A stretch of 18,913 bases of DNA from an uncultured Bacilli bacterium (GCA_934096815.1 CAKOMY010000017.1:1-18913); one strand, 5' to 3'; positions 1-7,208 are shown, counted from the stretch's first letter. Made by a program: numbers and translations. Notes: a model not told the origin generated them from the letters alone.

Positions 1-416
1 GTATTTCCTGGTATTGTTTGATTACTTGTTCCTATTAAATTACTTGTGATATTTGCATTTTGATTTGTTCTCTTTAAGTAATAATGTAACTGACCAGTAC
101 TAAATCCATTTGTATATTTTATTCCTACCTTATATGGCATAACTAAGCCACTAGTTGTATTTGTTCCGGTTAATGTGAATGTTTTATCTATTATTATCTT
201 ACTACTTGGTTGAATATCTTTTGATATTAACAAACTACTTTTGCCATCTGCGTAACTTATTGTCATTTTGCCACTTTTTACTTCTACAACTGATGTACTT
301 CCTTTATTATTACTGGCACTAAAAAAAGCATATGTTATTCCCGAAAAGATCACTATGAGCATCACTATTGTTCCTATCATTACATATACTTTTATTTGTT
401 CTTCTTTATTATTCAT
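1..416 (-). CDS. TasA/camelysin-like exported surface protein, C-terminus beyond window
   Basis: The gene starts at ATG 416 and stays open for 138 codons to the window edge, so the C-terminus is missing. The N-terminus has a short charged segment (MNNKEEQIK), one hydrophobic segment at about residues 10-29, and the motif GITYAFFSASNN. This resembles the signal region of SipW-processed TasA/CalY (camelysin) proteins, which are exported and form surface fibres or act as proteases. After it comes a Ser/Thr/Asn-rich beta-type region with no cysteine and no catalytic motif. A GGTGAT ribosome site lies 6 nt upstream of the ATG. The family call rests only on the N-terminus. No SipW peptidase is visible. 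Neighbouring genes on the right run the other way. Confidence 0.6.
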   Translation of the reverse strand, partial: MNNKEEQIKVYVMIGTIVMLIVIFSGITYAFFSASNNKGSTSVVEVKSGKMTISYADGKSSLLISKDIQPSSKIIIDKTFTLTGTNTTSGLVMPYKVGIKYTNGFSTGQLHYYLKRTNQNANITSNLIGTSNQTIPGN

Positions 417-441
417 GTAAATCACCATATTCCATAGTAAA

Positions 442-469
442 ATTATACCTTTAAAAGCCCCCCCGTCAA
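442..469 (-). promoter_or_regulatory. Promoter of the surface protein gene, with G7 in the spacer
   Basis: On the minus strand the -35 box TTGACG (469-464) and the -10 box TATAAT (447-442) are separated by 16 nt. A run of seven G (464-458) starts in the last base of the -35 box and fills the first part of the spacer. The predicted leader is about 20 nt and holds the GGTGAT ribosome site. Confidence 0.75.
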
Positions 470-508
470 GCGAAAACTTGTTCTCTTTTATCTTTTGTTT
501 TTTTTTAT

Positions 509-514
509 TATAAT
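509..514 (+). promoter_or_regulatory. -10 box of yidD (predicted leaderless start)
   Basis: A perfect TATAAT lies only 6 nt before the yidD ATG at 521. Transcription would therefore start at or within a base of the start codon. No clear -35 box is seen; the upstream 25 nt are mostly T. No Shine-Dalgarno sequence precedes the ATG. Confidence 0.5.
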
Positions 515-520
515 TAACTT

Positions 521-736
521 ATGAAAAAATTATTAGTTAATTTAATAGAGTTATATCAAAAGATTCCATTTAGGTGTCACTATAATTGTAGATTTATACC
601 TACTTGTTCACAGTATACTAAAGAAGCTATCAATACTTATGGAGCATTAAAAGGAAGTATTATGGGTTTTAATCGGATATTAAAATGTCATCCTTTTGGA
701 AAATTTGGATATGACCCAGTAAAGGAGAGAAAATGA
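521..736 (+). CDS. yidD: YidD, membrane protein insertion efficiency factor
   Basis: YidD is a small protein at the inner face of the membrane that assists YidC-dependent protein insertion. The 71-residue product has the family landmarks: an N-terminal amphipathic helix ending in LYQK, then CRFIPTCSQY (residues 23-32), the GALKG turn, and ILKCHPFGKFGYDPV near the C-terminus, with the three conserved cysteines. The length is typical of short Gram-positive members. An in-frame TAA lies two codons upstream of ATG 521, so the start cannot be earlier. The usual rnpA and yidC neighbours are absent. The stop overlaps the start of the next gene (ATGA), and AAAGGAG inside its 3' end serves that gene, so the two should be translationally coupled. 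Confidence 0.93.
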   Translation: MKKLLVNLIELYQKIPFRCHYNCRFIPTCSQYTKEAINTYGALKGSIMGFNRILKCHPFGKFGYDPVKERK

Positions 737-1590
737 AATATTTAAAAATTACACTAATTATATTATTTATAGGGGTTAGTTCTTTTGGTTGTTTTAAAAG
801 AGATAAATATGATAATATTAATATTAATGTCACGTCTTATCCAATCGAATATATTACCAATTATTTATATGGTGAATATTCTAAAATTAATATGATATAT
901 CCATCAGGTGTTGATGTTAACAACTATGAATTATCTCCTAAGCAAATTAAAGATTATTCTAAAGCAAATATGTTTATATATAATGGATTATCTAAAGAAA
1001 AAAATATTGCAGCTGAATTGCTTAACAAAAATAAAAATTTAGATATTATTGATGTATCTAAAGGATTAGAAATTGAAAATGACGCTACTGAATTATGGCT
1101 TAGTCCTACTAATTTTTTAATGATAGCTTCAAATATTAAAAATACATTAAAGGAATATGTTTCTAATCAAAAAATGATTGATAAAATAGATAGTAATTAT
1201 GATAGCTTAAAAATAAAAATATCTGAATTTGACGTAGAACTTAAAACTATTGCTGAAAATGCAAATAATAATACTTTAATTGTTGATAATAATACGTTTA
1301 ATTTTTTAAAGAGTTATGGTTTTAATATTATATCAATAGTTGATAAAGAAAACTCGAATACAAATATGAGTCAGGCTAAAAAATTAATTCAAAACAAAAC
1401 AGTTAGTAATATATTTGTACTATCAGGATATGAAGAAACAAGTGATATAAAAGAATTAGTTAAGGCTGGTGCTACTATTGTTGAAGTACCAAATTTATAC
1501 ACAATTAATGACGATCAGCGAAAAAATAAGCAAGATTATCTATATTTTATAAAAAATATGATAGAAAATATAAAAACTGAAGTATATTAA
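733..1590 (+). CDS. ZnuA/TroA-type lipoprotein lacking metal ligands and any histidine
   Basis: This is a 285-residue secreted lipoprotein. It has a signal peptide at residues 1-19 and a lipobox SFGC with Cys20. The rest follows the cluster 9 (ZnuA/TroA/PsaA) metal-binding proteins: INVTSYP near 31, then a YPSGVDVNNYELSP segment near 56-69, KANMFIYNG near 77, LWLSP near 121 and DNNTFNFLKSYGF near 185. The four positions that bind metal in the family (three His or Glu plus an Asp) are Asn63, Glu120, Asn186 and Val252 by my alignment. The whole protein contains no histidine. No permease or ATPase gene is adjacent. It is intact and coupled to yidD through ATGA. The fold is fairly sure; zinc or manganese import is unlikely and the role is unknown. 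Confidence 0.75.
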   Translation: MKYLKITLIILFIGVSSFGCFKRDKYDNININVTSYPIEYITNYLYGEYSKINMIYPSGVDVNNYELSPKQIKDYSKANMFIYNGLSKEKNIAAELLNKNKNLDIIDVSKGLEIENDATELWLSPTNFLMIASNIKNTLKEYVSNQKMIDKIDSNYDSLKIKISEFDVELKTIAENANNNTLIVDNNTFNFLKSYGFNIISIVDKENSNTNMSQAKKLIQNKTVSNIFVLSGYEETSDIKELVKAGATIVEVPNLYTINDDQRKNKQDYLYFIKNMIENIKTEVY

Positions 1591-1591
1591 A

Positions 1592-1620
1592 TTGACATTA
1601 GCTAAATTTTATAGTAGAAT
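1592..1620 (+). promoter_or_regulatory. Promoter of tRNA-Ser
   Basis: A consensus -35 box TTGACA (1592-1597) and TAGAAT (1615-1620) are separated by exactly 17 nt. They begin one base after the stop codon of the lipoprotein gene. The tRNA begins 15 nt after the -10 box. Confidence 0.75.
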
Positions 1621-1634
1621 TTTATTGTTGGTAT

Positions 1635-1725
1635 GGAGTAGTACTCAAGAGGCTGAAGAGGCGCCCCTGCTAAGGGTGTAGGTCGGGTAACCGGCGCGAG
1701 AGTTCAAATCTCTCCTGCTCCGCCA
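1635..1725 (+). tRNA. tRNA-Ser(GCT)
   Basis: A 91-nt class II tRNA with a long variable arm. Acceptor arms GGAGTAG and CTGCTCC pair fully. The discriminator is G and the CCA end is encoded (1723-1725). The anticodon loop CTGCTAA gives anticodon GCT at 1669-1671, and the T loop is TTCAAAT. It reads AGC/AGT serine codons. Confidence 0.95.
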
Positions 1726-1726
1726 T

Positions 1727-1754
1727 TAAAATTTGAATAAAATTTAGTTTTTTT
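1727..1754 (+). terminator. Weak possible terminator after tRNA-Ser
   Basis: TAAAATTT and AAAATTTA form an 8-position AT-only stem with one A-A mismatch around a GAAT loop, followed by G and seven T (1748-1754). The T tract is convincing but the stem is weak. Some read-through into the next tRNAs is plausible. Confidence 0.35.
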
Positions 1755-1794
1755 ATAAAAATTTGAATTTTAGACTAGAAATTTTAAAAATTTA

Positions 1795-1803
1795 TGTTAT
1801 AAT
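1795..1803 (+). promoter_or_regulatory. Extended -10 promoter of the Lys-Ile-Glu tRNA cluster
   Basis: TGTTATAAT has the TGn extension and a perfect TATAAT (1798-1803). A poor -35 (TAGAAA, 1776-1781) lies 16 nt upstream. The first tRNA starts 22 nt after the -10 box. Confidence 0.6.
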
Positions 1804-1825
1804 GAGTAGGTACTCAGTTTTAAAT

Positions 1826-1901
1826 GCCCAGTTAGCTCAGTTGGTAGAGCAACTGACTCTTAATCAGTGGGTCTAGGGTTCGAATCCCTAACTGGGCACC
1901 A
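1826..1901 (+). tRNA. tRNA-Lys(CTT)
   Basis: A 76-nt cloverleaf with encoded CCA. Acceptor arms are GCCCAGT and ACTGGGC, and the discriminator is A. The anticodon stem ACTGA/TCAGT encloses loop CTCTTAA, anticodon CTT at 1859-1861. The T loop is TTCGAAT. The more usual TTT isoacceptor is not in the window. Confidence 0.95.
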
Positions 1902-1916
1902 TTTATTTTAACAAAT

Positions 1917-1993
<77 letters not shown>

Positions 1994-2006
1994 TTTGTTT
2001 ATTATT

Positions 2007-2082
2007 GGCCCGTTGGTGAAATGGTTAACACACATGCCTTTCACGCATGCATTTATGGGTTCGAACCCCGTACGGGTCACCA
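2007..2082 (+). tRNA. tRNA-Glu(TTC)
   Basis: A 76-nt cloverleaf with encoded CCA. Acceptor GGCCCGT pairs with ACGGGTC. The anticodon stem CATGC/GCATG encloses loop CTTTCAC, anticodon TTC at 2040-2042. It is the last gene of the tRNA cluster, 13 nt after tRNA-Ile. Confidence 0.94.
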
Positions 2083-2093
2083 AATTTTGACCT

Positions 2094-2120
2094 AAAATCC
2101 CTTATTTAAAGGGATTTTTT
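2094..2120 (+). terminator. Terminator of the tRNA cluster
   Basis: AAATCCCTT (2095-2103) and AAGGGATTT (2109-2117) pair over 9 bp with loop ATTTA. The right arm runs into a T tract that ends at 2120. It sits 12 nt after tRNA-Glu. Confidence 0.88.
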
Positions 2121-2121
2121 A

Positions 2122-2866
2122 TTATTTATTTTTCAAATTCTTTTTTATTAAATTAGTTATTTCAGATATATCATTGAGAGATATTCCTTTTTCCAATAAC
2201 ATTTAGCTATTGCTAGTGCTTTGTTACTTTAACCATCTATAGCATATGCCATATCCACTATCTAATTCTTTTTCTTTGAAAATTTAAGATTGGTGTATAG
2301 TTGAAGGCCTTTTAATTCCTCGCTATTTTTTTGTTTGCTTAATATAAATTAAAACATGTAATTTGTATTCTTAATTAAAATACTTTTGTCCTTCTTAGTT
2401 TTTGCTTCCACATTAATATATTCTTTTGGTGGAACAATATCTAGTAATTCTACCGTCATTTTCTTATCATTAAACTTTAGATTATGGTATTCAAATATCT
2501 ACAAAATAGGCTAATTAAATTTTCATCAATGTTACATATACCAGTTAAAAACTTATTTATCTTTAATAACTCTATACGTATTACTATATATTGGTTTTCA
2601 TTTAACTAATTTATGCATTTAAACCACTTTCTTTTCTTCAAACTATAGAAATAACAATAATATTTATAATAAACACTTTAATATAATTTTTAAACTAAGC
2701 ATAACTTTTTTCTCCTTATATATTTCAAATTTTTCGTACGTACTAAAAGAGACCTTTCTTTGATGCTTCTATAAATAGTAAAAGGATACTCAATTTACTT
2801 TTAATTTTATCATGTTTCATATTTACTTGATACTATTATGGCTTATTTAAAATTTTAAAAATTAAA
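2122..2866 (-). pseudogene. Decayed gene; tail resembles the Rpn/PD-(D/E)XK family
   Basis: No intact gene fits this stretch of about 745 bp. The minus strand holds coding debris in shifting frames. From ATG 2202 to TAA 2122 a 26-residue peptide contains GISLNDISEITNL. It matches the tail of the gene at the right edge of the window (DMSIEDISRITEL), and in another frame just upstream ALAIAK matches its LEIAK. Further up, about 2345-2500 reads KMTVELLDIVPPKEYINVEAK and about 2470-2610 reads IELLKINKFLTGICN before stops and frame changes. Only the C-terminal tail supports a family. The part above about 2640 shows no recognisable coding sequence apart from a 26-codon open stretch (2743-2820) without a ribosome site. 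It may be an old mobile-nuclease relic. Confidence 0.5.
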
Positions 2867-2902
2867 AAAGTAACAATTTTATTTAGATATCTTTGTTACT
2901 TT
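2857..2902 (-). terminator. Terminator of the dcw operon
   Basis: On the minus strand AAAGTAACAA (2902-2893) pairs with TTGTTACTTT (2876-2867) over 10 bp, followed by a T-rich tract. The 5' arm lies inside the last codons of the upstream gene and the stop codon sits in the loop. Confidence 0.85.
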
Positions 2903-3394
2903 CAATTTAATTACATCTTTAATTTCATTATTTTTATTATCTTTTGCTTTAATAATAAAATATAAATTATTTTCTATACCTTCTATTTTTTCTTTTGTAA
3001 AGTAATAATTACCATTAGCAGGTTCAATAACTCTAAAATTATCTATACCTGTTATAATTGCTTTAAGTGATAATCCTTCTTTATCTTCTCCAGCCTTAGT
3101 TGCAAGAGGCAAATATTCTTCCCCACTTAAAATATAATAACCTATATCATAACTTACAATATTTTTATCTTTTTCTTTATACTCTATATTTGAACCTTGA
3201 AATAAATTCATATTATAATTTAGACTAATAACTCCACTATTTATTTCTACATAATTACTACTTCCTGAGAAAATATAAGTTTTATATGTAGAGGTAAGCT
3301 TATTATTATAAATTAATAAAAATATTATAAATAAAATTAAAGCTATTATTATTATTTTATAAGAATTAAAGATTTTGTTTATTTTGTCTTTCAT
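2879..3394 (-). CDS. Single-pass membrane protein of unknown function, last gene of the dcw operon
   Basis: I do not recognise this 171-residue protein. It has a short positive N-terminus, one membrane segment at about residues 13-29, and an outer region of about 140 residues without cysteines, probably beta-rich. The segment NYVEINSGVISLNYN after the membrane helix loosely resembles VVEVKSGKMTISYADG in the surface protein at the left edge, which may mean a shared fold. Its ATG lies one base after the TGA of the penicillin-binding protein gene, so the two are translationally coupled. The position and topology suggest a partner at the outer face of the membrane in wall synthesis or division, but that is inference. 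The operon ends here; the mraY and murD genes common in this place are missing. Confidence 0.75.
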   Translation of the reverse strand: MKDKINKIFNSYKIIIIALILFIIFLLIYNNKLTSTYKTYIFSGSSNYVEINSGVISLNYNMNLFQGSNIEYKEKDKNIVSYDIGYYILSGEEYLPLATKAGEDKEGLSLKAIITGIDNFRVIEPANGNYYFTKEKIEGIENNLYFIIKAKDNKNNEIKDVIKLKVTKISK

Positions 3395-3395
3395 A

Positions 3396-5498
3396 TCAAC
3401 CTAATTCAATAGTAAGTTCACTATTTGAATCAATTATACTCCCTTCTGGTAAACTAGTACTTAGTACTTTTCCATATCCATTTATATTATACTTAATGTT
3501 TAATAGTTTAGCAAATGTTTCAATCTCATTATGCGTCCATCCAATCACGTTAGGAAAAATAATATTATTACCATTTGTTATTATAAAAACTTTACTGCCT
3601 GCTAGGACATTAGAATCTTTATTAGGATATTGTTTAACTATAAATTCTCCATCACCTATAACAATAGGACATAAACCAAGAGATTCTAAATTTTTAATAG
3701 TTTCTTCTTTAGTCATATTAACGTATGATGCAATATTTATTACTTTACTTTCATCGACATTAGAATCTTTATCTGATAAATTCTTATAAGTTACAACTGA
3801 TTCTACCATTTCCTTAATAATGTTTCCTAAACTACTTGATGCTCCTTGAAATTTTTTAACAGAAACATAGATAATATATTTAGGATCATCTTTAGGAAAT
3901 AAACCAGCAAATGACCTAATTGTGTTATATTGTCCAGTAACATATTTACCATTTTGAGTGTAATTGGCAGTACCTGTTTTTCCAATTAAAGTTAGTTTAT
4001 CAGTGTGATAACGATACCCAGTTACGGCTGTATCTTTTGAGTTAACCGTTTCATCCATTAAATCCATCATTTTTTTTACAGTTGTTTCTGAAACAACTTT
4101 ATTAAGTTCAGTACGTTTGCCTTCATAAACTATATTTCCTTCATTATCAACGATTTTGCTAATAATATATGGTTTTAAAGTAGTGCCACCATTGCTTAAA
4201 CTGGTTAGAGCCTCTATATTTTGAATAGGCGTAGTTGTAATTCCTTGTCCATAAGAAGCTGATGCAAGTTCTGATTCATAATTAAATTTGATTTTACCAT
4301 CATATTCATTAGATAATTCGATACCAGTTTTTGCACCAAAACCAAATTTTTTGTAATAATCTAATAATTTTTCTTTACCTAATTTTTGTGATAATAAAAC
4401 AGCTGCTACATTTGATGAATATGTAAAACCTACATCATAAGTTATTCTTCCCCATCCTTTTTTATTCCAATCGCTTATGTTATAATCTGATACTTGAATA
4501 GAACCTGAATCATATAATTCATCGCCTTTATACATTCCTTCTTCAATTGCTGCCATAAATGAATATATTTTCATAGTTGAACCTGGTTCATATGTATAAC
4601 TTACTAAGGGATTATTATAATCAGTAATATTTAGAATATTTGGATTAAAACTAGGACTGGATGCAGATCCAACAATTGCGCCAGTCTTAGCATCAGCAAT
4701 AGTTAAGGTTGCCCAATCAATATTAAAGTTTTCTATTTCAGATATAGCATTTTCTAAATATAATTGAATATTAGAATCTAATGTTAAATAGATATTATAA
4801 CCATTTTTAGCCTCTTCAGTTATTTCAGGAGTATTAGCAATTTTATAACCATAGGCATCTTTTTGATAAATTGTTTTACCATTAGTTCCGGTTAATTCAT
4901 TATTATATTTTCCTTCTATTCCAAGTTCTCCTATAATTGATCCTTCATCATTTTTTTTAGCATATCCAATAATATAAGAAGCAAAATCTCCATTAGGATA
5001 TTCTCTTTTAGTACTTTTAATAAAGTCTATTCCTGGTAAATCTAAGGCTTCTATTTCTTCTTTAACTAACTCTGTTATGTTTCTTCCACCAGGGCCTAAC
5101 TCAACTTGGTATACGTTTTTGGTATTTAATAATTTTAAAATTTGTTTAGGTGTCATATTAATTAATGGGCTTAATTTTTCAGCGGTTGTTTCTTTATCAA
5201 CAACATGTCTTGGATTTGCTTCATCAGTAGTTCTTGATTCATCTAAATAAGCTATAACTGTATAACTTCTAACGTTAGTTGCTAACACCTCATTATTAAC
5301 ATCATAAATAGTTCCACGAGATGCTTCAATGGTTTTAGTTGCTGTTGTACGTGATAAAGCAAAGGCATTTAAATCGATACCATCTACCTTAGGAGCAATA
5401 GCTACATATGTTAATTTAGCTAAAATTATGACAAACAAAAAAATAGTAGCTATCTTAGATATTTTAATAATACTAAAAGTTCTACTATTTTTTTTCAC
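3396..5498 (-). CDS. Class B penicillin-binding protein (FtsI/PBP2B/SpoVD type) with two PASTA domains
   Basis: This transpeptidase cross-links peptidoglycan, most likely at the division septum given its dcw location. The 700-residue protein has one membrane anchor (about residues 11-35), a dimerisation region with RGTIYDVNNEVLA near 61, and the transpeptidase domain at about 255-570. The active-site motifs are complete: STMK with catalytic Ser307, SSN at 361-363 and KTG at 507-509. Two PASTA domains follow at about 585-642 and 645-700, as in SpoVD and PBP2x. The start is GTG 5498, with AGGTGA 7 nt upstream. The nearby ATG 5506 is in another frame and stops after three codons. It lies 17 nt after ftsL. 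Whether it serves vegetative division or sporulation cannot be told. Confidence 0.92.
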   Translation of the reverse strand: MKKNSRTFSIIKISKIATIFLFVIILAKLTYVAIAPKVDGIDLNAFALSRTTATKTIEASRGTIYDVNNEVLATNVRSYTVIAYLDESRTTDEANPRHVVDKETTAEKLSPLINMTPKQILKLLNTKNVYQVELGPGGRNITELVKEEIEALDLPGIDFIKSTKREYPNGDFASYIIGYAKKNDEGSIIGELGIEGKYNNELTGTNGKTIYQKDAYGYKIANTPEITEEAKNGYNIYLTLDSNIQLYLENAISEIENFNIDWATLTIADAKTGAIVGSASSPSFNPNILNITDYNNPLVSYTYEPGSTMKIYSFMAAIEEGMYKGDELYDSGSIQVSDYNISDWNKKGWGRITYDVGFTYSSNVAAVLLSQKLGKEKLLDYYKKFGFGAKTGIELSNEYDGKIKFNYESELASASYGQGITTTPIQNIEALTSLSNGGTTLKPYIISKIVDNEGNIVYEGKRTELNKVVSETTVKKMMDLMDETVNSKDTAVTGYRYHTDKLTLIGKTGTANYTQNGKYVTGQYNTIRSFAGLFPKDDPKYIIYVSVKKFQGASSSLGNIIKEMVESVVTYKNLSDKDSNVDESKVINIASYVNMTKEETIKNLESLGLCPIVIGDGEFIVKQYPNKDSNVLAGSKVFIITNGNNIIFPNVIGWTHNEIETFAKLLNIKYNINGYGKVLSTSLPEGSIIDSNSELTIELG

Positions 5499-5515
5499 TT
5501 TTTCATCACCTATAC

Positions 5516-5806
5516 TTATTTTACCACAATTATATTATCATTTTGATATGTTAATCCATATTCTTTAGCAATATCTTGAATATTTGATAAACTTGCAATC
5601 TCATTTATTTTCATACTAATGCTTTCATTCATAGTTTCTTGTTTTTCTATTTTACTTTTCATTCTTTCTAATTCGATATTGCTTTTAGATAGTACGCTTT
5701 TAGAATATACAACTATAATAGGACTAGATACAATTAGTATTATTATTAATGCAGTTATTAAACGATCAATTACTCTTATTTTTACTTTCTTTCTTGTCTT
5801 TTTCAT
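5516..5806 (-). CDS. ftsL: FtsL-like division protein
   Basis: FtsL is a small bitopic membrane protein that, with DivIC/FtsB and DivIB/FtsQ, activates the septal peptidoglycan synthase. The 96-residue product has a basic cytoplasmic tail (MKKTRKKVKIR), a membrane helix at about residues 16-35, a coiled-coil stretch rich in Leu, Met, Glu and Lys at about 38-75, and a short end with IAKEYGLTY, which resembles the family's C-terminal segment. Sequence identity in FtsL is always low, so the call rests on size, topology and its classical place between rsmH and the penicillin-binding protein gene. Its ribosome site AGAGGA is inside the end of rsmH, 5 nt before which the stop lies. Confidence 0.85.
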   Translation of the reverse strand: MKKTRKKVKIRVIDRLITALIIILIVSSPIIVVYSKSVLSKSNIELERMKSKIEKQETMNESISMKINEIASLSNIQDIAKEYGLTYQNDNIIVVK

Positions 5807-5811
5807 AATTA

Positions 5812-6735
5812 TTATATCCTCTCTATTATTCTTAATTTAGCACTTTTACTTCTACTATTTTCATCTAATTCTTCATTACTTGGAAGAATAGGCTTTTTAT
5901 TTATTAATTTAATAATTGGTTTATATTCATCAGGAATTATTGGTAAACCTTTTACTAAATCATTTACTTCACTTTTTTCTTTAAATATTTTTTTAACTAT
6001 TCGATCTTCTAATGAATGAAAAGTTATCACACATAATCTTCCACCAGGTTTTAGCATATCTATTGCATCATTTATAGAAGATGATAAAACGTTTAATTCA
6101 TCATTTACTTCAATCCGAATAGCTTGAAATATTCTTCTTTCCGGATGTTTAGTTACAAAATATTTGTAAGGAACACCTGATTTTATTATATCTACTAATT
6201 CTAAAGTTGTATTAATTTCTTTGTTTTTTCTTGCTTTAACTATTGCTGATGCAATACTTTTGGAAAAATCTTCTTCTCCATATTTGTAAAAAATATTAGT
6301 TAGTTCTTCTTGTTTATAATTATTAACAACATACTTAGCAGTTAATGAATTACTTAAATCCATTCGCATATCAAGCTCTGCATCCTTCATAAATGAGAAA
6401 CCTCGGTAGTCTTCATCAATTTGAGGACTAGATACACCTAAATCATAAATTATTCCATCTACTTTAAAAATATTTTCTTCATGTAATTTTTCTTTAATGT
6501 TTTTAAAATTAGAATAAATAATTTTATAATTAGAGCTAATATTTTTTAAGATATTTTCACTATTTTTTATTGCTTCTTCGTCTTGATCAAAGGCGAAAAG
6601 AAAACCCCTTTTCATTCGCTTTAAAATTTCACTTGAATCTCCTGCATAACCTAAGGTTGCATCTACATATACTCCATCTGGATTAATATTTAATCCATCT
6701 ATAAGTTCTTTTTTTAGTACGCTATAATGTTTCAT
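5812..6735 (-). CDS. rsmH: 16S rRNA (cytosine(1402)-N4)-methyltransferase RsmH (MraW)
   Basis: RsmH transfers a methyl group from S-adenosylmethionine to N4 of C1402 in the decoding centre of 16S rRNA. The 307-residue protein has the usual length. It shows the N-terminal HYSVLKKEL, the SAM-binding VDATLGYAGDSSEIL (24-38), FDQDEEAI (49-56), YDLGVSSPQ (97-105), RGFSF (111-115), LDMRMD (121-126), RIFQAIRIEVNDEL (201-214) and the C-terminal GGRLCVITFHSLEDRIVK. In motif I, GYAGDS replaces the common GxGGHS, so the usual His is Asp. The gene overlaps the end of mraZ by 14 nt, and AAGGA inside mraZ lies 8 nt before its ATG. Confidence 0.96.
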   Translation of the reverse strand: MKHYSVLKKELIDGLNINPDGVYVDATLGYAGDSSEILKRMKRGFLFAFDQDEEAIKNSENILKNISSNYKIIYSNFKNIKEKLHEENIFKVDGIIYDLGVSSPQIDEDYRGFSFMKDAELDMRMDLSNSLTAKYVVNNYKQEELTNIFYKYGEEDFSKSIASAIVKARKNKEINTTLELVDIIKSGVPYKYFVTKHPERRIFQAIRIEVNDELNVLSSSINDAIDMLKPGGRLCVITFHSLEDRIVKKIFKEKSEVNDLVKGLPIIPDEYKPIIKLINKKPILPSNEELDENSRSKSAKLRIIERI

Positions 6736-7165
6736 ATAAATTATCCTTAAATAAATTTTCAGCTATTGCTGATAGATTATCTTCATTAGATTCAAAGAAA
6801 TTGTTCCATAATTCTTCACTCCATATTTCAAGGCGATCATTTGCTCCAATTACTACACATTCTTTAGTTAAAGAAGCATAGTTAATTAGGGGTGAAGTGA
6901 TGTTTATTCTTCCTTGACGGTCGAATTCACAAACTGAGGCACCAGATAAGAAAAAACGGGTAAATTTTCTAGCATCGCTATTAGTAAATGGAAGTTTTTT
7001 TAATTTTTCAACAATTTTGTTCCATTCTTCTTTAGAATAAACAAATAAGCATTTTTCAATTCCTCTGGTAATAACAAATTCACTACCAAGTTCATCTCTA
7101 AATTTAGCTGGTATTATTAATCTTCCTTTATCATCGATATTATGATGAAATTCCCCCATTAGCAT
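6722..7165 (-). CDS. mraZ: MraZ, transcriptional regulator of the dcw operon
   Basis: MraZ is a ring-forming DNA-binding protein that represses or tunes its own operon. The product has both AbrB-like half domains with their DxxGR signatures: DDKGR in the N-terminal half and DRQGR in the middle, plus RLIIPAKFRDEL and RFFLSGA. I chose ATG 7165, which gives MLMGEFHHNID, the form usual in the family, and places GGTGA 6 nt upstream. ATG 7171 is also in frame (149 residues) but would touch the ribosome site. The gene leads the operon and its own binding boxes lie just upstream, so autoregulation is expected. Confidence 0.95.
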   Translation of the reverse strand: MLMGEFHHNIDDKGRLIIPAKFRDELGSEFVITRGIEKCLFVYSKEEWNKIVEKLKKLPFTNSDARKFTRFFLSGASVCEFDRQGRINITSPLINYASLTKECVVIGANDRLEIWSEELWNNFFESNEDNLSAIAENLFKDNLYETL

Positions 7166-7172
7166 AAGCATT

Positions 7173-7208
7173 CACCACTTTCTTCCACTTTCTGCCACCT
7201 GCTACCAT
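7173..7208 (-). promoter_or_regulatory. MraZ operator: four TGG boxes at 10-nt spacing
   Basis: On the minus strand TGG occurs four times at exact 10-nt steps (CCA on the plus strand at 7175, 7185, 7195 and 7205). The three boxes nearest the gene read AGGTGGCAGA, AAGTGGAAGA and AAGTGGTGAA; the farthest is weaker. Known MraZ sites are TGG(G)-type or AAAGTGG-type repeats with 10-nt period. The array starts at the -10 box and reaches the ribosome site. Confidence 0.85.

Noticed and set aside
467..480. CAAG/CTTG hairpin between the first two genes as a terminator
   Set aside because: Only 4 bp, in a divergent promoter region with no gene ending there.
2743..2820. 26-codon minus-strand open frame with a hydrophobic core
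   Set aside because: No ribosome site or recognisable match; treated as part of the decayed region.
3496..3789. Plus-strand open frame of 97 codons
   Set aside because: Lies wholly inside the penicillin-binding protein gene on the other strand, which has full motifs; no ribosome site and no family resemblance.
5329..5840. Plus-strand open frames of 79 and 73 codons opposite pbp and ftsL
   Set aside because: Shadows of AT-rich coding sequence; hydrophobic by reverse reading of Lys/Asn-rich genes.
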